DNA of 64,000 nucleotides from Hypoxylon rubiginosum (Eukaryota > Ascomycota > Sordariomycetes > Xylariales > Hypoxylaceae): positions 658,539 through 722,538 of the forward strand of contig CADCXA010000032.1 in assembly GCA_902806565.1 (NCBI GenBank), read 5' to 3'. A program made the translations under genes and the position numbers. A model generated the notes under the pieces. The model was given only the letters and a program-made list of their open reading frames with translations, ran no database searches and was not told where the DNA came from. Every line of letters starts with the position of its first letter. Within the stretch, counting starts at the first letter, position 1. Below, one piece after another: positions 23,409 through 34,755 of the stretch.

Positions 23409-24787
23409 CTTGCCTGGTTGGGGTCGAGTAGACTCGATGTACGAATGAATGGATTTGCTGGATACAACGAATGAGACTTTGAGAATGCTGCTGTGGTATG
23501 GGAAAGAGAAGAAGGATGTGCCACGCGACCAAGTATGAGTGCGAGTGCGAGTGCGAGTGCAGGTATGAGTGCGAGTATGAGTATGAGTTACCTATACCTC
23601 AGTTCAAGTAGGAAGATAGAATGGGCAGAATGGATCGAAACCTGAGTCACGAAAAATTGATTATCGACTAGCTGCCCTTTTTTTTCTCAATTTGTCTTCT
23701 AATAGCACGATTATTTTTTTATCCTTTTCGGTATGACTCCCTAAGCAACCTGAACCGGTACCTTGATGTGACAGCTAGAGGTCGTCCATTCATGCGCTTA
23801 AGCTAGCTTGACGGCAATATTCGCTAGCTAGGAAATTGCAGGCTTGGGACAATAGCCGATTTCGGACAAGGAATGACTGAAGGGTCTGACCAACCGCGTC
23901 CTTGCGATTGGGTCATCACCGAAAAGACAAGATACGGTGAATGATGAAGACCAGGGATATTCGAGGTGGTTTCCTATTTCTCAAGCATTCTAGATGTGCT
24001 TATCTTTTTATTTTATTTATTTATCTCGCAATACAATAGTTCGCAAGATTGGCCTTGGTAAGTATGCCCCTTATAGACACCTCGACTCTTTGGCATCTCT
24101 ATCAGCATCTCTGGGTAAATCTACACAATAGACACAATAGACACAATAAAATAGGGCAGACAATCAGTTGTCGCAATGTTGACATCATATCTTGGGTACG
24201 TAGGTACCTAGAAGCTACATATGTATGTAGATAAATCCTACGGTATCCTGTATTTCGTCCACTTTTAACAGATATCGAATCTCGTCTTAATAGGTCGGGG
24301 GATCTACGATCTGCCTTGCATAGATATAGGCTGTCTCCGCCATTCTATTTTATGAGGGAAGAAGACACGATACTATGTAGACAGGTAGCCAGCCTCATAA
24401 GAAATAATGCATCAAGGGAACTGAGATTGCGAGTAACGGGCTGAATCAATGCGGTTTCAAGAGTCTGGTCATGTTCATGGTCATTATACGTAGAGAAGAT
24501 TGCTCGTGTAAACTCCCAAAGTCTACACAAAGTCTAGCTGCCTAGAACCACTACATAGCTGGCCTTTACAGGGATAGACTATGATGCACCGGTTCAGCAA
24601 AAACCGGTCAACCCCTATGGCCGAAATGCCAAGTGCCGTCTGACGTCCTCGAGTAGCCGCCTGTGTCAACTCCGAGGGCTCAAATGCAGAAAGCAGCCAT
24701 CCGTTATTTGGTATCCGTGACCTGAACTCCAGTCCCCAAAGCAACAATGACTATATCCTTCTCCAACTAACCGCCCTTCCGTTACGC
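23409..24787. other. Promoter of asparagine synthetase and 3' flank of UBC9
   Basis: No gene supported in about 1.4 kb. An imperfect hexamer array GAGTGC/GAGTAT lies at about 23538-23588, directly upstream of the asparagine synthetase start. Poly-T/A tracts occur at about 23678-23720 and 24003-24025, and GACACAATA is repeated near 24130. Reverse frames at 24345-24747 lack domains. Confidence 0.5.
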
Positions 24788-25518
24788 TTAGCTGGCCGGA
24801 TTCTCTCTGACCGTCCGCCGCACGCGCTTCTCGTACTCAACCTTGTCGCGCTTAAAGAGGTTGTACGCTTCCGCCTGTGCTGGCGATTCCGGATTGGGGT
24901 TGTCTAGGAGGTCCTGAATACCGAGCGCGATCTGCTTGACGGTAATGGCCGGCTTCCAGCCCTCGTCCTCGTTCAGGATCGACAGGCAGACAGTGCCCGA
25001 GGGGTACACGTTGGGATGGAATAGCGGGGGCGTGAATTTGCCTAGAATGCGAAGGTCAGCATAGGCCGAGGGGGCTAGTTGTATGTAGTTGTATGCGCTG
25101 CGAATGGTGCGGTAGACGTACATTTAGGAGGCTTCGTAGGATATTCTGTAGAGAAGAAGAAGTCAGGTCAGCCTTGAATCTCACCGGACATTCTAGTTAC
25201 CAATACGCAACACGCCGAGGCGAAACCTACCGTCGGGGAACGTCATGGTCAGCTTGAAGAGGCCACCTTCCCACATGGTCTTCTCCTTGCCGGGAATACC
25301 ACACTCCCACACTTTCAAGTCTAAAGCGCCTTGGGGATTCTTGACCGGCTTCGCCCAGAATCCAAACGGATGATCCCTACGCCACTGCTTTCTGTGACAA
25401 CGTAGGCATGTTAGTAAGGAGCACCGGAAAGCAAAGCTGACAAATTCAAGGCGCAAGGAGCCTCGCGATGGAATACGACATACCGCTCCTCTCCCAGGCG
25501 CAATGAACACAGAGACAT
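24788..25518 (-). CDS. ubc9: SUMO-conjugating enzyme E2 Ubc9
   Basis: Transfers SUMO from the E1 to target lysines, mainly in the nucleus. Four exons on the reverse strand: 25518-25484, 25391-25231, 25145-25122, 25041-24788; 157 residues, the family length. It starts [20 protein letters not shown]. The UBC core contains [15 protein letters not shown], the HPN motif (FHPNVYPSG) and the catalytic Cys near residue 92 ([15 protein letters not shown]). The two-residue insertion characteristic of Ubc9 (NEDEGWKPA) separates it from ubiquitin E2s. The third exon is only 24 nt. Divergently arranged with the Pex19 gene across 1.1 kb. Confidence 0.96.
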
Positions 25519-26642
25519 CTTGATGAGAAACCTCTAGGCTGGTAGGACGTGGAACTTGTAGTCGATATACTAGTTGGACTGTCGGCTAGGTGAGCTGGTA
25601 AAACGAGGTGGTAGGATCTCGTGGGGGAGTATGCGCAAAGTGCGGCGAGGAAAGCTGAGATGATAAGTCCGGAGTTGCAAACCGGACAGTTACTACCTAA
25701 GTAGATAGTCACTCCAAGGAATCCGTGGATTCAATCGTTGCCGGGGGGTCGTAGGATCGAAAGTGACCTTGGATGGTTTTATGAGAGGAGATTGTAGGCA
25801 CGGCTTGGAGTGTGAGTAGAAAGAAGAGCGAAAGCCCTCAAGGACGAGAAGGTACAAATTTGAAGTGAATAGATGTTAGTCGGAGGCGGCCTTTAGTATG
25901 GATTTGCAGGGGTTTGCAAGGGTTATTTGGGTTATTTCAGCGGTCCTCTAGCAGCTTCTCACTCTTTGTTACCACGCGGGACCCCTGCTACTGAACATTC
26001 ACTAGCGGTTTAATGTCCAGGTTACCAGGTTGGGGGCAAAAAGAGCGGGCGGAACTAGTGAGGAAACAAAAAGGGAAAGCGGTGGGTTGGCTTCTGTATT
26101 TTCTGCCAGGACTTCTATTGAAATCCAGGCTTGCTGGGTATGTGCATAAGGTACAAGCAGTACTACATGCATATACCCATAACGCACTGATGGTGGGGTT
26201 ATCGCCGTGGAACATGACATGTACCTAGGTCCAGTATCTTATCAACCATTCAGCCATTCTAGAAATGCCAAGCCATTCACTTATTCACTTGCGCTCAAAG
26301 GCCTCGGCAACTTGTGCAAGTTCGTAGTCTCGTTAATTCAAGTCGCATCTCATACTAACATCCCTTTTGTTAGTCGTTTGTTTTCCGTCTCTCCCAATAT
26401 CATACCAAGTAGTTCTTGAGCTTGAGCTTGCGCTTTCTCGTCCATCTTCATCTTCACCCCTTACTCTTTAGTCTACTCTTGGTGTCTACTCTTGGTTTAA
26501 CCCGTACCTCCACCTCGGCTTGTGCTCCTTGGCTTGTGGCTTGCTTGGGCATCTTGCACATCGTGGGGGTTTGCGACCTTACACTACAAGTTCAGTGCGC
26601 AACATTGTCGTAGCTCATCAATTCTACACTACACTTTGTCTA
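25519..26642. other. Bidirectional promoter region of UBC9 and PEX19
   Basis: Separates two divergent genes. No additional gene is supported; frames of 70-75 codons overlap each other on opposite strands near 25988-26228 and show no domain. A pyrimidine-rich stretch near 26425-26500 is likely part of the PEX19 promoter or leader. GTACCTAGGT occurs near 26220. Confidence 0.5.
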
Positions 26643-27798
26643 ATGGAAGCAGACAAGGCGACCGCTATTGGCGGCAGCTCAAATCATCAGGATGCACCAG
26701 AAAAAGCCGACAAGGTTGCAAACCCCGAATCTGAGATGGAGGATGCGCCAGACCCGGACGAAGATGATCTAGACGATCTCGACGATATGCTAGAAGAGTT
26801 CTCAAGCATAAAAGTAGACGAAAACCCTCCTGCTACTACATCCGGGCCTGAAAGACCTGCCCCAATTGCGTCAGCTGCATCTACCTCAGCTACTTCAGCT
26901 CCCCAAGCCCAAGCTCCCTCTAGCACATCATTCAGCGCAGACGACCCCCTAGGTGGACTAGGCGATTTCTCGGAAGAAGAGTTCCAAAAGCAGCTCCAGG
27001 CAGGAATGGCGGAACTGATGGGCGGCTTAGGGGATTCGGTAAGTGGCATTCTTACCGTGGGTGAAAGTATCGGGGCGGCGTAGAAGATCTAACCTCAAAC
27101 CCAGCCCGATATGCAAGCCCAATTTGAGAACATATTCAAGGGACTCGGAGAAGATACTGCGGAAGGATCAGGTAGCGGGACGGATTCGATCCCAAAATCT
27201 TCCGAAAAAGCAGCAGCAGACTTGAGCCAAGATGCTTCATTTCAGGAGACGATCCGGCGGACGATGGCAAGAATGCAAGAATCTGGCGACCAGGCTACAG
27301 CCGCCGCCACAGCCGAAGGTTCCGAAGACGATTTCATCGCCGAGATGATGAAGGCGATGAAGGATATCCCGAGCGAAGGGGGTAACGAGGAAGACTTTTC
27401 CAAGATGTTGATGGGCATGATGGAGCAGCTCACCCACAAGGATATCCTCTACGAGCCTATGAAGGAGTTGAACGACAAGTTTCCCGGCTGGATGGAGAAG
27501 AATAAGGATACCATAGCGAAAGACGACCTGAAGCGCTACCTAGAGCAGCAAGTACTGGTTGCAGAGATGGTGACCAAATTCGAGGAAACCACCTACGCCG
27601 ACTCCAACGTGGCGGATAGAGAGTACATCGTGGACAGGATGCAAAAGGTGATTTACCATCTGATCAACCCCGCTACATTGTGCTAACCGGCGTGATCAGA
27701 TGCAAGCAGCAGGCTCACCGCCACAAGATTTGGTCGGAGATATGCCTTCTGCCAAGGAAGTTTTGGACGCACCGGACGAGTCATGCGCGACGCAGTGA
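26643..27798 (+). CDS. pex19: Peroxin Pex19, peroxisomal membrane-protein chaperone
   Basis: Cytosolic receptor/chaperone for peroxisomal membrane proteins, docking on Pex3. Exons 26643-27038, 27105-27647 and 27700-27798 join in phase to 345 residues. The acidic N-terminus (EDAPDPDEDDLDDLDDMLEE) is the Pex3-binding part. The middle has LGDFSEEEFQKQL and SFQETIRRTMARMQESG. The C-terminal cargo-binding domain includes ILYEPMKELNDKFPGWMEK. The final four residues are CATQ, a CaaX box suited to farnesylation, as in yeast and human Pex19. The start ATG follows a long pyrimidine-rich leader. Confidence 0.93.
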
Positions 27799-28103
27799 CG
27801 GGACGGAACAGACGAAACCAGACGAGACCGGACCAGACGCATGAATGAGTTTAGATCATAGATTCGATGTTGTTTATACATCTGGATTGTACCGGCTCCA
27901 GATACCAGGTACGATTAATACACAGGTTACGGGGTCTCATACCTACATATGTACATGTGGGTACCATCCGTACAGTACCAAACCACCCCCGTAATAGACC
28001 CCTAATCCTAATACTCTCGCCAACCATGACCGGTCTGCCGGTACAGAGAACTCCTTGGCCTAAATGAATTGGTGCGATATGTACAATTGCCATCTAGGCC
28101 ATC
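27799..28103. other. Convergent 3' region of PEX19 and a conserved unknown gene
   Basis: Short region between two convergent genes. Nothing beyond presumed 3' untranslated sequence is seen. Confidence 0.45.
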
Positions 28104-28854
28104 TCAGGATATGTCCATCTGTCCTGATAATGCAAAATCTTGACCGACTCTGTCCTGTTCCGACATGAGGTCTCTGAAGATGCTATCATAGTCGTCATCA
28201 TCCGAAGGTACCGGGGAGGACGGGGTTCCGGCAGGTCGTTGAGATGATTGTGCCTCGTACATGGACAGCATCGCATCCATCTCTTCCTCCTCTTCCTGCG
28301 CCATCGCGTCTACCATCATGTCGTCGAGCATGTCATCCGGGTGTTGGCTTGCATCGTATTGCAATTCGGGAATGTCTTCGATCTCGTCCTCGAACACCAT
28401 CCCGTCGAGATCCGCATTCTTTTGCTGTCGCCGTTGTCGATCCAACATGGACCACTCCAACTTGAGTGCCTACGAATTAGTTAGTACAGACCGAATTCTT
28501 TAGTGAGAGCAAGGCAATTCTTACCTCTTGGTCCCCTCCTCTCCTCTCCCACTTTCTATCGTCCGCTCGTCTTCGCACATTCTTCAAGAAGAGATTCCGT
28601 CTGCTTTCCTGCGCATTCTCTCGAGTTTGTCTTAGCGGATTCGGCTTCGTGTTGCGCGATGCGAATTTGAATTTCGTAGGTGCTTTGATGGGAGAAGACT
28701 GAATGTCGCGTCCGGGGAGCGTGTTAGGGTTGGAAGGAGACAAAGGCGGGGAGCTCTGTGACGGTCTGATGGGCGAGGACGACAGTGGTGAAGAATGCAT
28801 AGGTCGATGCGGCGACGAGAAGTCGATGTTGAACGTCGGCATTGCGGCTAGCAT
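28104..28854 (-). CDS. Conserved unknown protein, 231 aa
   Basis: Two exons, 28854-28525 and 28469-28104, join in phase. The N-terminal half is Ser/Pro-rich and basic, probably disordered (MPTFNIDFSSPHRP, SSSPIRPSQSSPPLSP). A central charged helix spans the intron (RRNLFLKNVRRRADDRKWE, then ALKLEWSMLDRQRRQQ). The C-terminal third is strongly acidic (MAQEEEEEMDAMLSMYE) and closes with SIFRDLMSEQD. I recognise no named domain; the pattern suits a nuclear protein. An 8-bp tandem array lies directly upstream of the start codon. A second ATG four codons in (28842) is an alternative start. Confidence 0.7.
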
Positions 28855-28862
28855 CGTGTGGT

Positions 28863-28910
28863 GTCGTGGTGTCGTGGTGTCGTGGTGTCGTGGTGTCGTG
28901 GTGTCGTGGT
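28863..28910. repeat. Tandem repeat (GTCGTGGT)6
   Basis: Six exact copies of an 8-bp unit, ending 9 bp before the ATG of the unknown gene on the reverse strand, so it would lie in that gene's 5' leader. Confidence 0.92.
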
Positions 28911-29655
28911 GTCGTGTGGTATGTGATATCAGACTTGCTTTGGCACGGTATGAGAACTGGGTGTATTTTTCGTAAGATGGATTAGCTGCGTCAATTCTGA
29001 CAGCCGAGTCTCTAATGGTTGAATCTAATATAAGAAAAGCAGACGCGGGTAAGAAAGACGCGATCCCTGCAAATACACTAACGCGTAAATGGGATCGGCA
29101 ACATTCAGCCCCTTCTGCCCCTCTATAGCTGGTTAGTAGAATAATTCGCAATCTGCACTAGCCACCCTGCCACCTTGCTTTTTCCCCTGCCCTCTTCAGT
29201 GCATAGGGGTATGTATGTATACGGGTAGTGTAGATAATCATTAATCCATAATACGTACGAACCCGAGAGGCGTCCCAGTATCGGACCACAGCGATTCATC
29301 ACACGACCCAGACAGCCTAGACCGGGACTCAGACGAACCAGGCGAACCAGAGATCATCCCAATGTTCCTTAATCCCTGTCCCTATGACGCCGAGGTTCTT
29401 CTATGGCATGCATGTCCCGATTTATGGAACAAAAAAAAAGAATGTAGAATTTTACTAGTTCACGATCCCAACACAATTATTCAACAATCGACCAACTCCA
29501 CAAGACTCAAGATTCAAGACTCGAGATTCAAGATTCAAGGAGTCTACCAATCAAGAGAACAAGTAAACAGCATGTCTTTTTCGTTTGGCTACTCGTAGGA
29601 TTAATAGCGTCGCCACATCAAAATTACCGCTGCAAATGACTAGAAATACGCTATC
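28911..29655. other. Bidirectional promoter region
   Basis: Lies between the unknown gene and the ABC1-kinase gene. A short repeat of AAGATTCAAG/ACTCGAGATTC occurs near 29510-29540. No gene supported. Confidence 0.45.
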
Positions 29656-31550
29656 ATGAAATGCCTCTCCATCAACTCGATCGGCCGCCTCGCCGGTAAC
29701 CGATCGTGGACCTGTTCCAATTGCCGTACCCAACCGCTCGTTGCTCACATTAAGACAACACAACGTTCTCTCGCTCGTCAATATGCGACAGGTTCATCAC
29801 ACTACTCGAAACGTCCACCTAAACCGAGGGCGAGAGCTACAGTCCTGACCGCTGCTGCCACCGCCGCGACGGGTGCCGGTGTCTTGGCCTTTACCGACGA
29901 CATCAAGTACGGATACGATGCCACCGAGCGCGCTGGGAGGGTTGCCGCAGCATTGGCCATCTGTATTAACGAGTATGTCTACGATATCTTTGCCCCTTAG
30001 AATCACCCCGTATTGACTAGGTTTTAGCTACCGAACGGCCCTGAATAAGCGCGACGACTCGAAAGACCCAGAGGAACAAGACTTAATCCTAAAGACGTGT
30101 CATAAGAGGTGTGCCGAGCGGACACTCAAGGTGCTAGAGAAGAATGGAGGTATATTCATCAAGCTGGGACAGCATCTGGTAATTCGCGGCACGGCGACAT
30201 AAGACGATGGGCCATTGCTAACTCGTTCGGCAGAGTGCCATGACGTACCTACTCCCTCGTGAATGGACCGACACCTTTATACCCCTACAAGACAAGTGCC
30301 CGGTATCGTCGTTCGAATCCGTCGAGAACATGTTCCGATCCGACACGGGCGAAGAGTTGAAGGACTACTTTTCGGAGTTTTCGGAGCAGCCGATAGGAGC
30401 GGCTTCTCTGGCTCAGGTCCACCTAGCCACCGTCAAAGAAGATGGTCGAAAGGTAGCCGTCAAGGTTCAGCACCCGGGACTAGCACAATGGGCACCCCTA
30501 GATCTCGCCTTGACGAAATTCACCTTCTCGACCTTGAAGAGGTTCTTCCCCGAGTACGATCTCGAGTGGTTATCGTCCGAGATGGACGTTTCCCTACCGC
30601 AGGAACTCGACTTTCAGCTCGAAGCCGCCAACGCCATTCGTACCCAGCAGCACTTTTCTCAGATCCCCGAGCTGCCGCTCGTGATTCCCGAAGTGCTATG
30701 GGCGAAGAAGCGAATCTTGGTCATGGCAAACGAGTCGGGCCACCGTCTAGACGACCTCGAGTATCTAGACTCCAACCACATCGACCGCGACGAAGTCTCT
30801 GCTACGCTCGCGCGAATATTCAACGAGATGATTTTCGGCAAGAACGCACCGCTCCACTGCGACCCTCACGGTGGTAACCTCGCAATCCGAAAATCGTCCC
30901 GGCGGCGACCCGGCGGCGCCAACTTTGAAATCATCATCTACGATCACGGACTATACCGAGACATTCCCGAGAGCCTGCAGCGCTCCTACGCCAAGATGTG
31001 GCTAGCGGTCATCAACGGGGATATGCCAGCCATGAAGCAGTACGCACACGAAGTCGCCGGTATTACGGACGAACAGTTTCCCCTGTTCGCCAGTGCCATC
31101 ACCGGCCGAGATTACACCGTCGTCCGCTCGTCCATCTTAAAGTCCCGATCAGAGGAGGAAAAGAAGACGATGGGCGATGCCCTACAGGAGGGTCTGCTGT
31201 CGGACCTCGTCACCATGTTGGGCCAGGTCCCCAGGGTCATCCTGCTCATCCTCAAGACGAACGACCTGACGCGCAGTCTCGACGAGAACTTGCATACCCG
31301 CCAGGGCCCGATGCGCAGCTTCATGATCCTGGCCCGGTACTGCGCACGGACAGTATTCCGCGAGCAGGTCGAAGACATTAAACAGAGGCCGGGAAGCATA
31401 CTATGGCCGGGTAACGCGCTGCGGTTGATAGCTGCGTGGGTAGGTTACCTAAGAGTAGAGTTGAAGCTCGAGGCCTTTGAGCTGTGGCTGAGCGTAAAGA
31501 GGATAGTCGGCATGAATACGGTGCATTACGGAAGCGCAGTATCATTATAA
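29656..31550 (+). CDS. ABC1/ADCK-family atypical kinase, Mcp2-like, mitochondrial
   Basis: Member of the UbiB/ABC1 kinase-like family; overall features fit yeast Mcp2 and animal ADCK1, linked to mitochondrial lipid homeostasis. Exons 29656-29972, 30028-30178 and 30234-31550 join in phase (594 residues). The N-terminus looks like a mitochondrial presequence and is followed by a short hydrophobic segment (ATVLTAAATAATGAGVLAF). Family motifs are KxGQ in GIFIKLGQHL (about 148-156), the Ala-rich loop PIGAASLAQVH (209-219), Lys in VAVKVQHP (about 233), HCDPHGGN (364-371), and DHG in IIYDHGLYR (393-395) in place of DFG, as is usual in this branch. Intact. Confidence 0.9.
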
Positions 31551-32751
31551 TACCTAGATTCGAACACTCGAGCGTGAGGGTTGTGTTTTGAAAAGCCATA
31601 TATAAGATACCTCGATAGATTATTAGACGGCGCCGGCGGTCTATTTGGTGAATACAATACTTTGAGCGAGAACGGGATGCCAACTGTGATCAGTATAGCA
31701 CTGGATATTACTATCATAGTCCAAAGGCTTTTCGATTCCGAGGTTTGAAGGCATATCTGCACTACCTAGGTAGCTGCCTCTTACCTATCCTGCATTTCCT
31801 TACTGAAAGCCTTTCCCGTCTCAAAAGTCAGGGAACGGACTTGTTTGAGAACTGTACGTCTCATCATCGAGAGTGTTCCGATCTCTTAGACCAATGCTCC
31901 CCCCAGGCAAGGAATCATGATGCCAGCATTTGGGGCATTGATAACTGCTCCCCGCGAGGCATCTGACTTTGCTGCGATACCCCTCGATCAAGCACGACAC
32001 CCTTTTCGCTACCTACGCCAATTTCCGCCCCATTGTACGCCCACACCCCTGGCGCCGTACCAACGAGTACACTGCCATCAAAAGGCGAAGCCCGGCTCCT
32101 GTCGCCCACGGGCACGACGAGCGCGACAAGCTCGCGTACAAGTTACCTTACCTTCAGCCACCCGCCGCATTTTGCTTAGTACCGTCCACATCAACGTACT
32201 AGCCGCCACTGCGCTCAGCTAGGTGCTGTTGGACATCCATAGGACATATACAGACGGGTCTATACTATGAAGATAGCAGGAAAGGTGATAGTCTGTTGAA
32301 CTGGGCGAAGAATATGACATCTTACTACTTAGGTACACATCTGCACAGTACGTGCGGGTTGTGGTATCATAGTCTGGTCATGATACAAGAAAAAAAGGAA
32401 GACAGGACATAATCAAGGAACACGGGAAAATGAAATGAATTAATTACAAGCAGAAAGCATGAATTAAAGGCATCGATATATTTGCATGAAGTGTTAAAAA
32501 GCTAGAAGAAAGGAGTAAGCCCTTTGCTCTGGGCTCCTTCTCCAGAGAGTGGAATTTCCCATCGTCTTCCAGAACAAAGATCCCTTCTTTTTTTTTCTTT
32601 TTTTTTTTTTGAATACCTAAGCCATCTAGCACAGAGACTCCCTTAAGAGACTAGGCTGCTTCTCAACCCCCCTTGTTGTTCTCCTTAAGACATCACAGCT
32701 CGATGGTATTGGCATGTCGCACCTGCATGGATGGTCTTGACTCCAATAACC
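31551..32751. other. Intergenic region between core and orphan block
   Basis: No gene clearly supported in 1.2 kb. A plus-strand frame near 31969-32202 (TYANFRPIVRPHPWRRTNEY) is somewhat protein-like but has no ATG start and no recognised family, so it may be a gene relic. A T-rich run lies at 32588-32611. CTACCTAGGTAGCTG occurs near 31765. Confidence 0.4.
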
Positions 32752-33981
32752 TTAGTTTTCATCCTTAATTGGCGTTGCCGAATTATTGAGTCTCGTCTCC
32801 GTGGCCCCCGGTGTCAGCGTAGCACTTTGTTCGCGCCTATCCGAGCCATGCTGCGTATCATCGACAAAGCTGGTGGCATCGAAATCGACGTCGACGAAGC
32901 TTGCACAGCTAGCTTCAAGTGTCTCCAGTCTATCCTCAGAAGCCTCGTCGAGAGGAGTAACTTCGCCTGAGACACGGTACATGTGTCCGGTATTGGTTCC
33001 TAAGCTGATATACATGAGCATATACGAATGGCCTTGCTGGCCAACCTTCCACTCGTCATCGCGGATGACTCTGCTCTCGCGGGGAGGGATCAGGTACGTG
33101 CCATACTGGTCGTAAGTGCGTATCAAGTCGACTTCCGCCGAGTTGGCCCGTAGTCTAACAGTAGCGACAAGGAGATAGCTATTGGCCATCTCCTTCAACT
33201 TGTACTTTGGTCTCGGCTCGTCCTTAGGCTCGAAGTCGAGTGCCCGCATCTGGAAGGATCGGAGTTGGTTGAACCCCACACTGGCTGTCTCTGATGGCGT
33301 GTAGAGGACTCGTAGTGCAAGTGGCATCATAGGGAGTCGCATGTACCGGTATCCTGTCTGGTACAGAAATGACCCGAAGAGCTCGTTGACGCTACCCTCG
33401 ATCGGACCAGTACCGTCGTATTTGATGAGACTGTGCAGGGCTACCTCTTTCATGCTTCGGGGAGGGTCATTTTCTGCCCAGATGTCCCGGCCGGGGTCGA
33501 GAGAAATTACTCTGGGATTGAAGAGTAAGTATTCTTGCCGGGACCACAGGTGGCTAATCAGTTTATCGCCTTGTATGAGCTCGAAAAATCCTGGGGTTTC
33601 GGCACGATCATTCGAGTCCCAATCTAAGCATAGCTCTCCCAGAGCTTGCCTCTTGAGAACCTTCATGATGCCTTCCTCTTTCTTGTCGTACACGTATCCC
33701 GCGAGTTTAAACACGAGCAGTGGTTCACTACTCGCATCTCTGAACAGGTCCTTGGGAACATAACTATACAGGTGCCGCAGAAACCTGAGGACGGCCTGGA
33801 ATCCCAGCATCCGAGTAGATTCTCCAGGAAAGATCGGCCATCGCGTGGCTAGCAGCAGCGCGCGAACTTCGGGGTTAATCTCCTTATCCATGTTCAGAGT
33901 ATTACTATTGAGATCGATGCCTTGATTGTCGTTCATATTGTCGTTAGACGTCGTATGATGATTGGCACCGTGATGCGGCAT
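32752..33981 (-). CDS. Orphan protein, 409 aa (orphan block gene 1)
   Basis: Single-exon gene with a clear ATG (MPHHGANHHTTSNDN). I do not recognise the family. The first 35 residues are polar and Asn-rich. A folded-looking central part follows (RWPIFPGESTRMLGFQAVL, FELIQGDKLISHLWSRQEY, FGSFLYQTGYRYMRLPMMP). The last 60 residues are polar and probably disordered. No signal peptide or membrane segment. The frame is long and uninterrupted with codon use like its neighbours, so it is probably real. First of eight adjacent unrecognised genes. Confidence 0.7.
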   Translation of the reverse strand: MPHHGANHHTTSNDNMNDNQGIDLNSNTLNMDKEINPEVRALLLATRWPIFPGESTRMLGFQAVLRFLRHLYSYVPKDLFRDASSEPLLVFKLAGYVYDKKEEGIMKVLKRQALGELCLDWDSNDRAETPGFFELIQGDKLISHLWSRQEYLLFNPRVISLDPGRDIWAENDPPRSMKEVALHSLIKYDGTGPIEGSVNELFGSFLYQTGYRYMRLPMMPLALRVLYTPSETASVGFNQLRSFQMRALDFEPKDEPRPKYKLKEMANSYLLVATVRLRANSAEVDLIRTYDQYGTYLIPPRESRVIRDDEWKVGQQGHSYMLMYISLGTNTGHMYRVSGEVTPLDEASEDRLETLEASCASFVDVDFDATSFVDDTQHGSDRREQSATLTPGATETRLNNSATPIKDEN

Positions 33982-34755
33982 GGTGGGCGTTGGTGGATAG
34001 GGACTACGCTTGTAGGTGTAGAGCTACTCTTCGTAATTCTGGCAGTGAAAGACGCAAGAAACGCACTGAAAGGATCTGCGACTCTAAGTCACCTGGGAGG
34101 TATCAGACGGTGTCCGATCTAATGGATTGAGAGTAATTGTGACTTCGTTGCGTAGTAACAGATATCTTAGTAGCAGAGCAACGCATCCGGTCCCCTACGC
34201 CAACCCTGTCTAATATTCGTCGACGTCGAATTAATAAAGTAGTAAACCCCTTCAAGTACTACCCGTAAGTGTACCCGTAATCTGTAGCAATTATATTGTA
34301 TGGATAATTTTAGTAGGTATCTGTAAGAGGACACGGTGGAGGTGTAGGTCATTCAAGAAAGGTATCGGTCACGCGTGCGATCTACGTACCTATCCATTTA
34401 TAAGATGCCTGATTTAGCCGCAAGGACTTACCTAGAGTAAAAGTTCCATACTGCCAGGAGCAACCGCCTTAGACAGTGGTTATAAGACTTGAAGAGTCAC
34501 TTAATTTTTTCTTGCCCCCGCGTGTTGCGTTGTCTCTACAATTTTTGTACAACTTTGCGGGACGCTTTATCCTGCCAACACCCATAGAAGAAAGCAACCA
34601 TACCTGCCTAAGTACCTCTTACTCTTCGCGTACCAGTTGCGTTTTTTTCTTTTACTAAACTGCGGCTACATTTAGCCTTCTGCTCACTAGCAAAGCTGCC
34701 CGCCTCAAATCAATACCCTACTTCGAAGCCTCCTCAATAACCACTAACTACTAAG
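33982..34755. other. Divergent promoter region between orphan genes 1 and 2
   Basis: No gene supported. Frames here are short and lack domains. Confidence 0.45.

Noticed and set aside
23182..23532. Reverse-strand frames of 108-116 codons upstream of asparagine synthetase exon 2
   Set aside because: They overlap the first exon, intron 1 and promoter, and are made of repeat sequence.
31969..32202. Protein-like frame (TYANFRPIVRPHPWRRTNEY)
   Set aside because: No ATG, no family match and no plausible exons around it; left as a possible relic only.
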